A DNA stretch of 64,000 nucleotides from Podarcis raffonei (lineage: Eukaryota > Chordata > Lepidosauria > Squamata > Lacertidae), in NCBI RefSeq assembly GCF_027172205.1, contig NC_070614.1, forward strand, positions 34,896,001-34,960,000, in the 5' to 3' direction. Positions 1 to 16,323 of the stretch are shown here, piece after piece; position 1 is the stretch's first letter; every line of letters begins with the position of its first letter. Below the pieces are notes generated by a model. It saw only the letters and a program-made list of their open reading frames with translations. It was not told the origin of the DNA and did not search any database. A program made the translations under genes and the position numbers.

Positions 1-1263
1 CACCACTCCTGATGCCTTACCTCTCAGCAACAGGAGGAGGAGCACAATCTGGGAAGAGCAGAAACTCAGCATAGTCCGGGCAGCCCTGGATCATCCAACT
101 CTGATGCCAACCAGAGAAGAGACTGCTGGGCTTGGCTGCTTAGTCCAAGCAACCTTTGCAGGATCAGTGCACCAGGGAAAGGGCACAACCCAAGAGCTGG
201 TGGTTATTGTCCTGGTGGAGTCTGCTTAGCTGTTCTTTCAACATCTACCACTCCATTCACGATATTTATTTGCAGAAATTTCTACACCACCAATAATGAG
301 AAAAAGGATAATGTTGGTGAACAGCATAAAACAAACAATAAAATATGACAGTGATAATACTGAACTATCTCATAGGTGGGGGGTTAGGAGAAATGAGGTA
401 ATATAGAATTTGGGGAAATAATATAAAATTTGGAGGACTGATACAATACAGTATTTGGGGGATGGCTTCTGATCACAGGTTGTGGTCTGCCCTGCCCTCT
501 ATTTAAGCCAGCAAAGCACAACCGCTGTGCTACAAAACCCAACAGGTAAATGATCTTCAGCTCTGCCCGCAGTAGCACTCAGTGTAAACTCAAACACCAT
601 CCCATCTCCTCCCAGCCTTTATCCACATCCCAGCCCTAAAGTTGTCAAGGCCCCCAGCACCCCAAGGCCTGAAGGGCAAGGGGGTGGGGCTTGTGGTGTC
701 ATGATGAGGCAGAGCCACATGATGTCAAAAAGTTGTAAACCCCTGAAAGTCAAAACTCTGCTATAAGGTAACAGCAGCAGGCAACGGGGGAGATGAATCT
801 GTCATTTCAGCTTTTCCCAGTCATTACACATTCCCTCCTCAAAAATGAACATTTCTCCTAATATTTGTATAGTTGTGCACAATTGTTCCTAGTAGAGGCA
901 TGTTTTACAAGCAAAACCTCCTTAACAGAATGCATTTTTTGTACATTATTTTCACTAATACACACATTTTTGGATGCACATTCTTTTGAAGAGCTGCATC
1001 TGACTATTCAGGCAAGTGCAATTTTCAAAGGAGACAGCTGTGTTCCTATTCACATATTGGTTCAGAAACTTCAATTCATTCATTTTTAACCTATCCTTAC
1101 TACAGAATGCATACCAGATTGCTGTTGAAACTCTTATTCCCATTCCAAGATAAAGAACAGCAACTGACACACACGGGATATGAGGGAAACTTATGCCAGT
1201 TCCTTTTGGAGGGTTTACCACTGCTACTGACCCACTCATGGGGGCTATGAGGTCAATTTAGTA
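1..1263. other. Left-edge intergenic sequence, no gene seen
   Basis: No exon, RNA gene or recognisable repeat could be supported here. Short open frames on both strands lack splice-site context and resemblance to known proteins. The stretch precedes the DNA-transposon relic that starts at 1264. Confidence 0.4.
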
Positions 1264-1505
1264 CAGTGGTACGTCGGGTTAAGTACTTAATTCGTTCTGG
1301 AGGTCCGTTCTTAACCTGAAACTGTTCTTAACCTGAAGCACCACTTTAGCTAATGGGGCCTCCTGCTGCTGCCGTGCCGCCGGAGCACAATTTCTGTTCT
1401 CATCCTGAAGCAAAGTTCTTAACCCGAGGTACTATTTCTGGGGTAGCGGAGTCTGTAACCTGAAGCATATGTAACCTGTAGCGTATGTAACCCAAGGTAC
1501 TACTG
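1264..1505. mobile_element. Non-autonomous DNA transposon (Tigger/mariner-like MITE)
   Basis: The 242-bp unit begins CAGTGGTACGTCGGGTTAAG and ends with the near reverse complement (ACCCAAGGTACTACTG), so it has terminal inverted repeats of about 18 bp. The interior carries degenerate direct repeats of TTCTTAACCTGAA and TAACCTGAAGC. A TA lies just left of the first base. The right flank is AA, so a TA duplication is only half preserved. No transposase is encoded. The assignment to Tigger/mariner rests on the terminal sequence and possible TA target. It could instead be another family. Confidence 0.6.
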
Positions 1506-1554
1506 AATCTGCAAGCTGCCTTGAGTCCCATCAGTGAAAAAGGTGGGGTATTAA

Positions 1555-1690
1555 TAAATTTATTATTACTATTATTATTATTATTAGTTATGCCAGGTTA
1601 CTGCTCAAAGTGAATTGAGCATGCATAAGAGTTTGGACTAGATGACCCACAGAGCCCCTTCCAACTCTACAAGTCTATGATTCTTTGATC
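1555..1690 (+). repeat. (ATT)n microsatellite plus CR1 LINE 3' end
   Basis: A short run of TTA repeats (about 1557-1587) is followed by the typical 3' end of a CR1 LINE: GGACTAGATGACC, then CCCTTCCAACTCTACAAG, then the terminal octamer-like TCTATGATTCTTTGATC. Only the last ~90 bp of the LINE remain, on the + strand. Confidence 0.65.
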
Positions 1691-3150
1691 TCTTCCTGCC
1701 TATTTTCTTCTCTCACACATGCAATACACTTCTTGTTGTCACCAATTCCAAGATACTTGAATCAGGAGTGCCAACTTGGTCCCGCGACTGTGGGTGCCCA
1801 GGGCCGTGGGTGCCATGCAACATGCATGGCCTTGGCACCGAAACTTGTGGGTGCCAGGTCCCTTCATGGGGATTTTTATGGGTGCTCGGGCACCCAGGGC
1901 CCCAGGGAGTTGGCACTTATGACCTGAACCACTCCCAAGTCCAATCTTTGTTTCTAACAAACAAAACAATACAACTGCTTCAAACCAAAGTGGATAGAGT
2001 GTGGGTGGAGGAATGGAATGGAGTGGTGGGGCAGGACAGGGCATGGTGAACTAAACACCTCACCCCACCTCCCACTGGTCAAATAAAATATTGATTGGAC
2101 AACATAGTGCCTGCTGGCCCCTGGTGGCGAGACATGGAGGCACATGCAGATATGCCTAGCAGCCATTTGGTCCCATTGCCCAACTTCATTGTATACTTCA
2201 AAAGAGTCAATAATTTGTACTAATTTTTGACTCTGGAAGGTGGCCTCGTGGCCGTGACATCAGCCTGATGAACTCCCCACCACCACCCCATTTTGCTTCA
2301 TCCCCCTGCTTCATATAACATTTTGCCTGGTGAAGAGCTCTGCGGAACCCGAAAGCTTGCCATGCTTCTGTGGCATTTGATTTAATAATGTATTAAGATT
2401 TTAGAGGAGTGTGGTTCCTCATGGGGCAACATGGCTACATTTGTTTTGTTTTTTTACAGAACTTGGTTGTATTTGTATGCAGATTAACATTTTCAAAAGG
2501 CACTCCTAACATTTCTCCAGATGTTTTCAACTGTACACTTTGTTGAACTTTGAGCCTTAAATTTAGGCTCAATACTGTGATTGGGAGCTTAAACTGGTTT
2601 GTTAAGCAGGGTCCTGTGCAGCTCACTGGCTGGGGTTTCTCCTAGGCTAGAGGAAAAGTGAACGTTGATACATACAACACAATAGAAATAGCAATTTCCC
2701 AGTCACCAGGACAATAGGCAGAAGCAAGTGCAAATCTCACGTGGGATCACAAAGAGTACATGTCAGGAAGATGGCCTTTTCCTGATATGCAAGTTTTACA
2801 CACGCAAGCTTGTGGCAAGGGGAGAGGTTGTGCACAGGTGTTAGGGAATCCTCACCTCCCTGTAGTCATAACTGACCACACCCTGGAATAATCCCTTATC
2901 ATTGAGACTCCAGTAATTTTGTAAAAAGCTGGCCCTTTCTACCTGTAGTTGTCAGATTATGGCTACATGTAAATGTAACGATGCATTTTGTCGCGCATAA
3001 AAATCGCACAGGGATTCCACAGGTCTCCTCCAAAAGCAGTAATGAATGAGTCAAGGATTGGTGCAAAGAGAAGAGCCTCTTTTCTCCAGGCAGCATCCAA
3101 ACTGTCAGTTGGCTGCCGTTATGAGTGAGCTATGGACACTATAGAGTCCA
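1691..3150. other. Intergenic, nothing recognised
   Basis: No supported gene. Overlapping short open frames on both strands at 1700-2160 reflect GC-rich low-complexity sequence. I saw no splice-site pairs or family resemblance. Confidence 0.4.
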
Positions 3151-3159
3151 TGAAACACA

Positions 3160-3881
3160 ATGCTACAAAATGGTGGTCCTTCCAAGAAGTGGGGGGGGGG
3201 TCCTTCTCAAGATGGCAGCAGCCTCAGTCCACAGTTGACCACCTCATCCCAGTGGTCGTTGGGCAGCCTCCTTTGGTTCGGGGATGCGGAAACGACCTTC
3301 CTAAGATGGCTCCCGGCGATCGCCGTTTCTATCCTTCCTTGTAAGGCTTGCTGTCAAGGCTTAGACAGGGTTAAAACACCAGTGATAAGGATTAAATGCT
3401 TCCCCGGAGAACAGAGAGACGCAGGAGCCTTGACAGACGGATAGCATGACGGCAACCTTTGACCTCCCCCAAACTGGCGGAAGCAAGCCCTCCGCGCTGC
3501 CGCCTCATAAAATGGGACTTGGGAAGAGAATTTATGTGCGGAGACGACCTTCTCAGCATGGCTGCGTTTGAGCGCGACCTTCGCAAGATGGCGGCGATTC
3601 CTGTCATAACCCGCCTGCCTTCCCCGCCCCGCCCGCACCACCACCTCTCCGCTCTCTCTTTTATCTCTATGGTTCCTTCTCGAGCGTCCCTTTGACTTAG
3701 TTGTCTATGGTCTTCCGCACCCAATCGAAAGCAGCCGAGCGCTCCCGAAGCGCATGCGCCGCTCCGCTCCTTCCGTCAAACCCGGCTGGGCCGTCCCGAG
3801 GTTGCGGTGCATGTTGGGATACTGGGGGTTCTGCTGCTTTTTCCTCTCTGGGGGGTCTGGGCTGAGGTTGCGGCTGCAGAG
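3160..3881 (+). promoter_or_regulatory. ELOB: ELOB promoter and 5' UTR, with YY1-like cluster and NRF1 palindrome
   Basis: The stretch becomes CpG-rich toward the ELOB start codon and has no TATA box. Four copies of a CCTTCnnAAGATGGC-type motif (YY1-like core AAGATGGC) lie at about 3202-3216, 3296-3310, 3548-3562 (one copy reads GCATGGC) and 3578-3592. A perfect NRF1 palindrome GCGCATGCGC lies at 3750-3759. A CCAAT box is at 3721-3725. GCATGTTGGGA near 3810 resembles the core of the ZNF143/SBS element. Such sites are usual for housekeeping promoters. The transcription start is probably about 3780-3860, by inference from site placement. A divergent - strand transcript is possible but no exon was recognised. 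Confidence 0.65.
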
Positions 3882-9013
<5,132 letters not shown>

Positions 9014-9258
9014 GAGGCCAGAGGGAGACGGAGCGAGCTGCACAACCCGTGGCGCCCCTTCCCCACCACCCACTCCCTCCCTCAACCCTCCAGCGTGGAG
9101 AGAGACATGGCACTGTCCCACCCCTCCAATCCAGATCCCCCTTTTACTCCACCCCTCTCTATACAAGACCACACCTCCTTCCAAGCCCCTCCCCACTCAT
9201 CAAACAGAGCAATGTTTTCATTTTTGGTTTTGGAAACAATAAAAGTTCAGCTGGTTTT
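9014..9258 (+). terminator. ELOB: ELOB 3' UTR and polyadenylation site
   Basis: The short 3' UTR after the TGA at 9011-9013 carries AATAAA at 9238-9243, followed within 30 bp by T-rich and GT-rich sequence (TTTTTTTTCC, TTGTGTTGTGGG), the usual cleavage context. Cleavage is expected near 9255-9265. Confidence 0.85.
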
Positions 9259-9577
9259 TTTTTCCCCTTGTCTTGTGTTGTGGGCCTGTGCTATGAAACA
9301 CAAAAAGAACCCTGCTTTCGGGGACTGGGATCATGTCGTGACAACTAGCGAAAGTTTATGCCACACTGAATTTGTGGTGGTCTTTGAGATTCCAGCAAGC
9401 AGAGTCTTACGAGACCTTAAAGACTAGGACAGGCTCCCACTCTGGAATTTGTTGTGTGCTAAAAATGCTCTTCTAAGCCCCAGGGTAGGTATATTGTCAG
9501 CGAACAAATGTTAATAGCCATCTCCCATCATGCTGGTGAGTCCAACAACTTTTTTATTATTGGATTATCACATTGCA

Positions 9578-9831
9578 GAGCCGGTGTGGTATAGTGGTTA
9601 AGAGCGATAGACTTGTAATCTGGGGAACCGGGTTCACGTCTCCGCTCCTCCACATGCAGCTGCTGGGTGACCTTGGGCTAGTTACACTTCTCTGAAGTCT
9701 CTCAGCCCCACTCACCTCACAGAGTGTTTGTTGTGGGGGAGGAAGGGAAAGGAGAATGTTAGCCGCTTTGAGACTCCTTCGGGTAGTGATAAAGCGGGAT
9801 ATCAAATCCAAACTCTTCTTCTCTTCTTCTT
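9578..9831 (+). repeat. tRNA-derived SINE with CTT tail
   Basis: Begins GAGCCGGTGTGGTATAGTGG, a tRNA-like head with A-box (TGGTATAGTGGTTAAGAG) and B-box (GGGTTCACGTCTC). A conserved body (GGTGACCTTGGGCTAGTTAC, CTCACCTCACAGAGTGT) follows, then a 3' part AGCCGCTTTGAGACTCCTTC and a (CTT)n tail. Layout and tail resemble the Sauria-type SINEs of squamates, whose 3' ends are borrowed from an RTE/BovB LINE. The exact family was not checked. Confidence 0.75.
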
Positions 9832-9835
9832 AAAG

Positions 9836-10372
9836 ATGACTCAGAAACTCAACTAGTCCAAAATACAACAGCCAGATACTGACTTGGGTTCTGTAGGATC
9901 TCATAGAACCCCTTTAAAAACAGCTGCACTGGTTGCCAGTTCATTTCTGGGTCCAATTCAAGGTGCTCACATTCATGTGTGAAGCCCTAAATGACTCAGG
10001 CCCCAGCTACATTAAATACCACCTCCTTCCCTACAGACCCTCTCAAGTGCTGAGAGGCAGAGGGACCATCTTGGTAGTTCCTCTGCCCTCAGAGGCTTGT
10101 GAAGCAGTAGCCCAGGAGAAAGCATTTTCTATGGCAGCCCTTTAGTTGTGGAACTCCTGACACAGGCATTTATGGCGCCTTTATTTTTGTTTCTGGTAAC
10201 AGCTGAAGATGCACCTCTTTACCCTGGCTTTTGACATTTAAGGTGCATATTTTTAGAACCCACCTTAATTCTGTGGTGGCAATTTGTTTTAAATTGTTTG
10301 TAGAAATGTGTTTTGATTTTGTAACCCACCTTGTGGCCCTGAGGTAAATAAAGAGTGGGCAATAAATTATAA
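9836..10372 (+). repeat. L2-like LINE 3' end
   Basis: A decayed reverse-transcriptase C-terminus is readable on the + strand: LHWLPV-like sequence, then QFKVLTFMCEALNDSGPSYI, then AQEKAFSMAAL. An AT-rich 3' UTR follows, ending AATAAAGAGTGGGCAATAAA. These are hallmarks of L2/CR1-group LINE tails. The copy follows directly on the SINE tail. Confidence 0.7.
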
Positions 10373-10593
10373 CATCTTGGCCATAGGTTCCCCATCCATA
10401 AACTGGGCCAACTGCCAAGTTGCAGGCTGACTGTACTTGGAGAAACCCTTGTTTTAAGATCTTTCAGCATGGCTAGTTCCCAAAATTTTCAAGGATAACC
10501 TTCATGGTCTTCAAGCAGCACATTTTGTTCCCCAGCCACTGGGCCTTTTTTAAAAATGGAAATAAAACACACCTTGAGGCACTTTTGAAAGTG

Positions 10594-10700
10594 GAGGTGG
10601 TCCTCTAGATGGCACTAGATTCCCATCAGCCATCCAGCATGGTCAATGGTCAGGGATGATGAGAGCTGTCATTCAACATCTGGAGGGCCCCAGATTTTTC
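10594..10700. repeat. Palindromic MITE copy (CTCCAGATG...CATCTGGAG family)
   Basis: Degraded copy of a palindromic element. A left arm with CCTCTAGATGGCACTAGATTC and CCCATCAGCC faces a right arm GATGATGAGAGCTGTC and AACATCTGGAGGGCC. Other copies or half copies in this window: about 11530-11650, 12518-12595, 20368-20470, 22062-22145, 42290-42400, 42486-42585, 43695-43775, 51371-51500, 59941-60073 and 62590-62722. Confidence 0.5.
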
Positions 10701-11216
10701 TTCTCTAAGGGTATTGGTTTTTAATTTATTGGTCTTTTAAGATTTCACAAGGCTTTGCTGATTTTGATGGAGCAGACTAACGCAGCAAAACCCTTTGCAG
10801 CTCGTTAAAGGGTTCCTACCACAGAGCGTCGTTATTATCTTTTCGCAAGTCCAAGGAGTTCCTTGTCAGTATTTCATACAGCTTCAAATTCCCATTTAAC
10901 TTACCTGAATGTGTAGATCACCTCTGCATTGAGCTACTAGCAATGCCCTAAAGGCTATTATCGTTTTTCTGATTGGGAGCCACCTTGGGGTGGCACCCCC
11001 TTTCTTTGTAGAGTATATATGTGCTAAAATAGTTGCAAGGTAAGAAAAGAGGCTATTAAAATTACCCACCTAAAGCATGGCCAGGAAGCAATCCTGTCTG
11101 GGTCAGGCTCTCTCATTTCAGAAACCAGCAGATTTGCAAGAACGGATTCCTATTAAAATATATGCCGTTCAATGGGCTTAAAAGAACAGCTCTTGCTCGG
11201 GTTTTTGTTTTTTTAA

Positions 11217-11358
11217 TTCATAGAATCGTAGAGTTGGAAGCGACACAGGGGGTCATCTAGTCCAGCCCCCTGCAATGCAGGAATCTTTTTGCCTGATGTG
11301 GGGCTGGACCCCACAACCTTGAGATTAAGAGCCTCATGCTCTACTGAGCTATAGTTGC
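11217..11358 (-). repeat. tRNA-Lys-derived SINE with CR1 tail
   Basis: Read on the - strand, the 5' part is a clear lysine-tRNA relic: TAGCTCAGTAGAGCATGAGG, CTCTTAATCTCAAGGTTGTG, then a B-box-like GGGGTCCAGCCCC. A CR1 LINE 3' end follows directly (ATTCCTGCATTGCAGGGGGC, GGACTAGATGACC, CCAACTCTACGATTCTATGA). The layout matches tRNA-Lys/CR1 SINEs known from turtles. The fusion means CR1 enzymes could mobilise it. Confidence 0.72.
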
Positions 11359-14300
11359 ACATACACTCCACATCTGGCACTGAACATCTGGAGAGGGGGA
11401 TTCAGGATACTATTCGGAGGGGGTTCTTTTGTGGAGCAATTTCATGACAGATATCTTTCCCTAGAACATGTTAATGTGGCTGGGTAGATTGGTGGTAGCC
11501 TGAACCAACTGTCCTGTTGCCACTGAAGGTGCATATCGGGGATGGGGAACTATGTCCCCTTCTATGGGTTGTTGGCCTACAGATTCCATCATCCCTGGCC
11601 ATGAACAAGCTGGGTGGGAGCTGATGGGGCATATCTTCCCTATCCCTAGATTATGTGAAAGGGCAAGGTGTTGGGAGGCAGAGAAGAGAAGGATCACAGG
11701 TTTTTACAGCCCTCGCTTTCACTTCCCGGGGGGAAAAGTCTAAACTCGTAAATAGGAGGAACAAACCACCAGGTGGTGTTAAAACAGTTTTAAAAGCAAA
11801 AGATCGTTGGGGAGTCATTTTGAGGCGTGCTGGTCTAGAAGCTGGATTCAAACGGCCTAGCCTTGTCACGAACGTCAAGTTGTTATCTCTCGCCTCAACC
11901 AACCATCCTCACAGACTTGTTGGAGATTAAAAAATAACAACTATGTATGCTGGCTGCATTAAAACAGGTGGCTCAAGCAGAGGGGATAGGAGTGGTTCAA
12001 AGCAGGGGACGTTAGTGAGAAATACAAACGTAAACTTTGTTTTTAGATTATGTGTGTTGTTGCACACTAGCTTAAGAGAGACATTACCTGCTTTGTGAAT
12101 GGAGAGTTGCCCCTTTCAAGGTGGCGTTAACCAGATCCAAGTTTTGTAACTTGTTTTTTTTTAATTAAAAAATGCCCAATTAAACAGGGCCACGTTGTGT
12201 CTGAATTGGCAGTGTCTGTTTTTTATCAGCTGTGGCTGCAATCCTGTGCATGCTCACCTGGGAGGAAGTCCCACAGAAATCAATGAGGCTTCCTTCGGAG
12301 TAGATTTATATAGAATTGCATTGCAAACCTTGAAGCCCCAATTCACCCTTCCTCGGAGGAGCTTTGTGTGGTGTGCACAGCTCCTCCCTCTGCCATTTTA
12401 ATCCTCGTAACAATCCTTTGAGGTAGGTGAGGCTGAGATCCCCAGCCTATTTCAGTGAGCTTTAGGATTGACTGGGAATTTGAACTCTGGTCTCCCCCAT
12501 CTTAAGTCAATCAATAGTTCCTCCAGGGGCCAATGAACTACAGCTCCCATCTACAATTACCACTGGCACTTGCTGGCTGGACTGATGGGAGTCTGTAAAA
12601 ATCTGAAACGTCTCTTTTTTTAATAATAGTAAAAAAGCAAATTTTCTTTTAAAGAAAAGGGGGAGGGCTATAATGCTTGTAAGTGCAGAAGTGAAGGGTA
12701 GCATTTACTCCATGTGAACTGACACAAAATTAGCAAGTGCATTTTTATATTTCAAACGCTAAGTTTCTGGTTTGTAGTATCTCCGCCCGAGTTAGCAAGT
12801 TCCCTTGCAGCACTGCCGTCGGTTGGAGACCACGTGGGTTGACTTCATGCAACGAGGCATGTGGGTAGAAGACGTTGGTTTGGTTTCGAATCAACCATGT
12901 CACGGAACAGCTAAGATGGGAGAACAACGTCCCGGTTGGGTGGCAGCAGTTTACTGTAACAGTCCGTGTCTGTGCGAAGGGGAGACTCACCACAAATGGT
13001 TAGCGTGGTCTGGGCCCCTGTGCAAATGTCTTTTAAAGGCACAGCTGTGTGACTACACAGCTGTCTGTTGCCTTTTCTCTGAAAAGAAGCTGCAGTCCTC
13101 GTGTAAGAGAAAACAAGCTTTTGAAATCCTTCCAGTATACATTACTGAGTTATGTATCCAGGCTTACTTGAGAGAAGGGTTGCCTTACGTCCAGGATTTC
13201 CCGGAAATATCCAGAATACTGCAGTCGGCAGCAGTGTCCTTGTGGAAATCAGTAACAAATGTCTTGGAAAAAATGGACGTATGGCAGTCCATGTCATCAG
13301 TGCTGTTTTTGCCGGTTTCCCATAAAAATAGCTCAAGAAAAGCTCAATACCTTTTTTGTCCATAGTTTCACTATTTGAAATATGGCAACCCCACTTGGGA
13401 GTAAACCTCATTTAACACAGTGGGCCTGTTTGAGTAAACCAGGTACAGGATTGGAGTGTTCAACTGCAATAGGTTTTCAAGCTGAATTTATCCTGTGTAT
13501 GCACAGTAGTGTTGTGGAAGCACGGGATTTCATTCTGGGAATCTCTGCTTTTGGGATTTCCCCCCACCCCCAATAAAAGCAAATATCGGGTCCTTAAGGT
13601 TACAAAAGTAAATGATGAAAAGTCATGGGTGATGCTTGCTGAAATATTTTACCGATAAATATTTCCAGTTGTTATGGAGCTAGATGTACTGGGTGTTGCT
13701 CCTTGCCCTTCCTCAGGCCTAGCAGATAAAATTATGTCTAAACAAATGCATGCAAATGTAGTTAATGAATTCAAGTTGCATAATTCATCTATTCTTGAGC
13801 GGAAGTAAACCCATGTGGCCACAGCAGAGTGGGATTTAGCAAAGCTCAGGCAATAAGCTACACTAAAATGAATCCTATACAGAGTGTCGCTGCTCCAACA
13901 CCCTAATGGCAAGGCAGGATGACTCAAGAAACAAAAAAACCCCAAAGTTTGTGTTGCACAGGGCTGCAAGGTCCCCACATATCCACGTCACAAAAATAAT
14001 ATGCTTTTCAGACTCTTTTCCAATTCTATGTATCAAAAGTTTGGTGGAAAATATTTTTCATCTACAACGTATCTTCCCCACTCTCAGTGACATTTTGATC
14101 TGGGGGACGTTAGCACATCCTCAGTACTAAATTGCTCTTAGGGTCCAGTATCACCACCCACAACCATTTTGTGGAGGAGTCTGCATTTTTAGGACTTCTA
14201 GCTTGCTGAACCCAATGCCTTCTTTGACATATAGAGTGACACCACCTCCAGTACATCTTTTATCTTCTGCGCCCACTGGTCCTCTCCATTCTATCAGGTT

Positions 14301-14402
14301 TCTATGATGCCCACTATATCAATGCTACCCTGTAAGACTCCAGTTCATCTATCTTGGCGCAGAGGCTTCTAGTATTATCATGAAAAAACCACCTGTATTC
14401 TT
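11359..14402. other. Intergenic, short MITE relics only
   Basis: No supported gene. Recognisable pieces are palindromic MITE relics at about 11530-11650 and 12518-12595, and copies of a second palindromic family (core AATCCTGTGCATG...AAGTCCCACAGAAATCAATG) at about 12240-12325 and 13385-13460. MIR-like SINE tail sequence (CCTTTGAGGTAGGTGAGGCT) lies at about 12400-12510. The 186-codon open frame at 12805-13365 resembles no known protein. Confidence 0.4.
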
Positions 14403-14407
14403 TCTCC

Positions 14408-15850
14408 ATAGAATCATAGAATTGTAGAGTTGGAAGGTAACTTAGTCCAACTCCCTGCTATGCAGGAATATCAACTAAGGCATCTATGACAGATGACCAT
14501 CCGACCTCTGCTTTAAAAACCCCAAGGAGGGAAAGCGCACAACCTCCCAAGGGAGATCGTTCCACTGTCAAACAGCTCCTATCATCACAAAGTTCTTCCT
14601 GATGTTTAGTTGGAATCTCCTTTCTTGTAACTTGAAGCCATCGTTTCGGGTCCTACCCTCAGGAGCGGGAGAAAACAAGCTTGCTCAACCTTCCATGTAA
14701 CAGCCCTTTAGATATTAGAAGATGGCTTTATCTCCTCTCAGTCTCCTCTTTTCCAGGCTAAACATACCAAGCTCCCTCAACCTTTCATCATTAGGTTTGG
14801 TTTTGACACCCATCTCGGTTGTCGTCCTCTGCACATATTCCTGCTTGTTAATTTCCTTCTTACGTTGTGGTACCCAGAAATGAATACAGGAGTTCAAGTG
14901 TGGTCTGACCAAGGCAAAATGGACCAGAACTTCCCTTGATTGGGACACTAGACTTCTGTTGATGTTGCCTAGAATTGCATTATCCTTTTTTGCTGCTGCA
15001 TCACACTGTTGACTCATGTTCAGCTTGCGGTCTACTCAGACCCCTAGATCCTTTTCACATGTACTGCTGGAGAGCCAAGTATCCCCCATCTTTTTGCAGC
15101 TGGTTATTTCTGCCTATGTGCAGAACCTTATATTTGGCTCTATTGGAATTCATTTTATTAGTTTGGGCCCAGTTCTCCAATCTAGTCATAGTGAATCCCT
15201 ATTCTGTTTTCTGCTACCACTCCCAGGTTGGTGTCATCTGCAAATTTGATGAACATCTCCTCAATTCCTTCGTCCAAGTCATTTATAAAGACATTGAACA
15301 AACACAGGACCAGGACAGAACCTGGTGGCACCCCACGTGTCACTTTTTCTAGGATAAGGAACCATTAGTGAGCACTCTTTGGGCTCAATCAACCAGCTAC
15401 AAATCAACTTAACAGTAACCTTGTTCAGCGCACATTTTAACAGCTTCTCTGCAAGAATATAATGGAGGACTTTGTCAAAAGCCAGACTTAAATCAAGATA
15501 CTCTACGTACACAGCATTGCCCTGATCCACCCAGCTTGTAACTCTATCCAAAAAAAGATGAGATTTGTCTGGCATGACTTGATTTTGAGAAATCCATGCT
15601 GGGTCTTAGTAATCACAGCATCCTTTTTTTAAGTGCTTACCAATTGACTGTTTTATCTGTATTAGCACCTTTCCTGGTATCAGTGTCAAGCTGAGCAGTT
15701 AGTAGTTGGGTCTTCTCCCCGGACTCCCACACCCCTTTTTGAAGATGGGGACGACTTCTGATCGCCTCCAGTCCACATGGACCTCACCCCTACTCCAATA
15801 ATTACCACTGATTATAAACAGAGACTCTGAGTGCCTTTGACACTTGCATT
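14408..15850 (-). mobile_element. CR1 LINE, 5'-truncated and decayed
   Basis: On the - strand the element ends at its 3' terminus in the CR1 octamer (ATTCTATGATTCTATGG at 14408-14424 side). Upstream, broken reverse-transcriptase sequence is readable: EVVPIFKKG near 15740 and DLSLAFDKVLHYILAEKLLK with NKVTVKLICSWL at 15279-15575. Several frames are needed to read it, so it is long dead. The 5' boundary is uncertain (15800-15870). About 1.4 kb of a ~4.5-kb element is present. Confidence 0.85.
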
Positions 15851-16159
15851 TTGTCCCATGGTGTTTTGCCCTTTCCGAATTGCTATCCTGTGCTCCTCCC
15901 CTTGCTATGCCTTGTTCTACACCTCCCCCATTAAAATGTGCATTACTTTTATCACATTCATCCCAGGGGAAAATTTGTTCCAAACTGAACCCACAGTTCC
16001 TGTCAGCTTCCTCACCCCACTCCACCCCACCAAAAAAAAACCTTAAACCTGCAATTGTAGTTCTGTGCTTATCACCCAAATTTGAACAGGAGGTTTTAAA
16101 ATTTCTGAACCTCCAAACACAGAATTGTGCCGATTAGCAAACTGCTGTCACCACAATCT

Positions 16160-16323
16160 ATGGCCCCCCTCAAGAAGTTGTGGACTCTCCTTCCTTGGAG
16201 GTTTTCTAAGCAGAGGCTGGATGACCATCTGTCATGGATACTTTAGTTGAGATTCCTGCATTTCAGGGGATTGGGTTAGATGACTCTGGGGACCCCTTCC
16301 AACTCTACAATTCCATGATTCTC
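16160..16323 (+). repeat. CR1 LINE 3' end
   Basis: The + strand reads TGGACTCTCCTTCCTTGGAG, AAGCAGAGGCTGGATGACC, GGTTAGATGACTCTGGGG, CCTTCCAACTCTACAATTCC and ATGATTCT, the standard last 160 bp of CR1. Confidence 0.8.

Noticed and set aside
12805-13365. 186-codon open frame on the + strand
   Set aside because: No similarity to a known family and no supporting splice or promoter signals. MITE relics lie close by.
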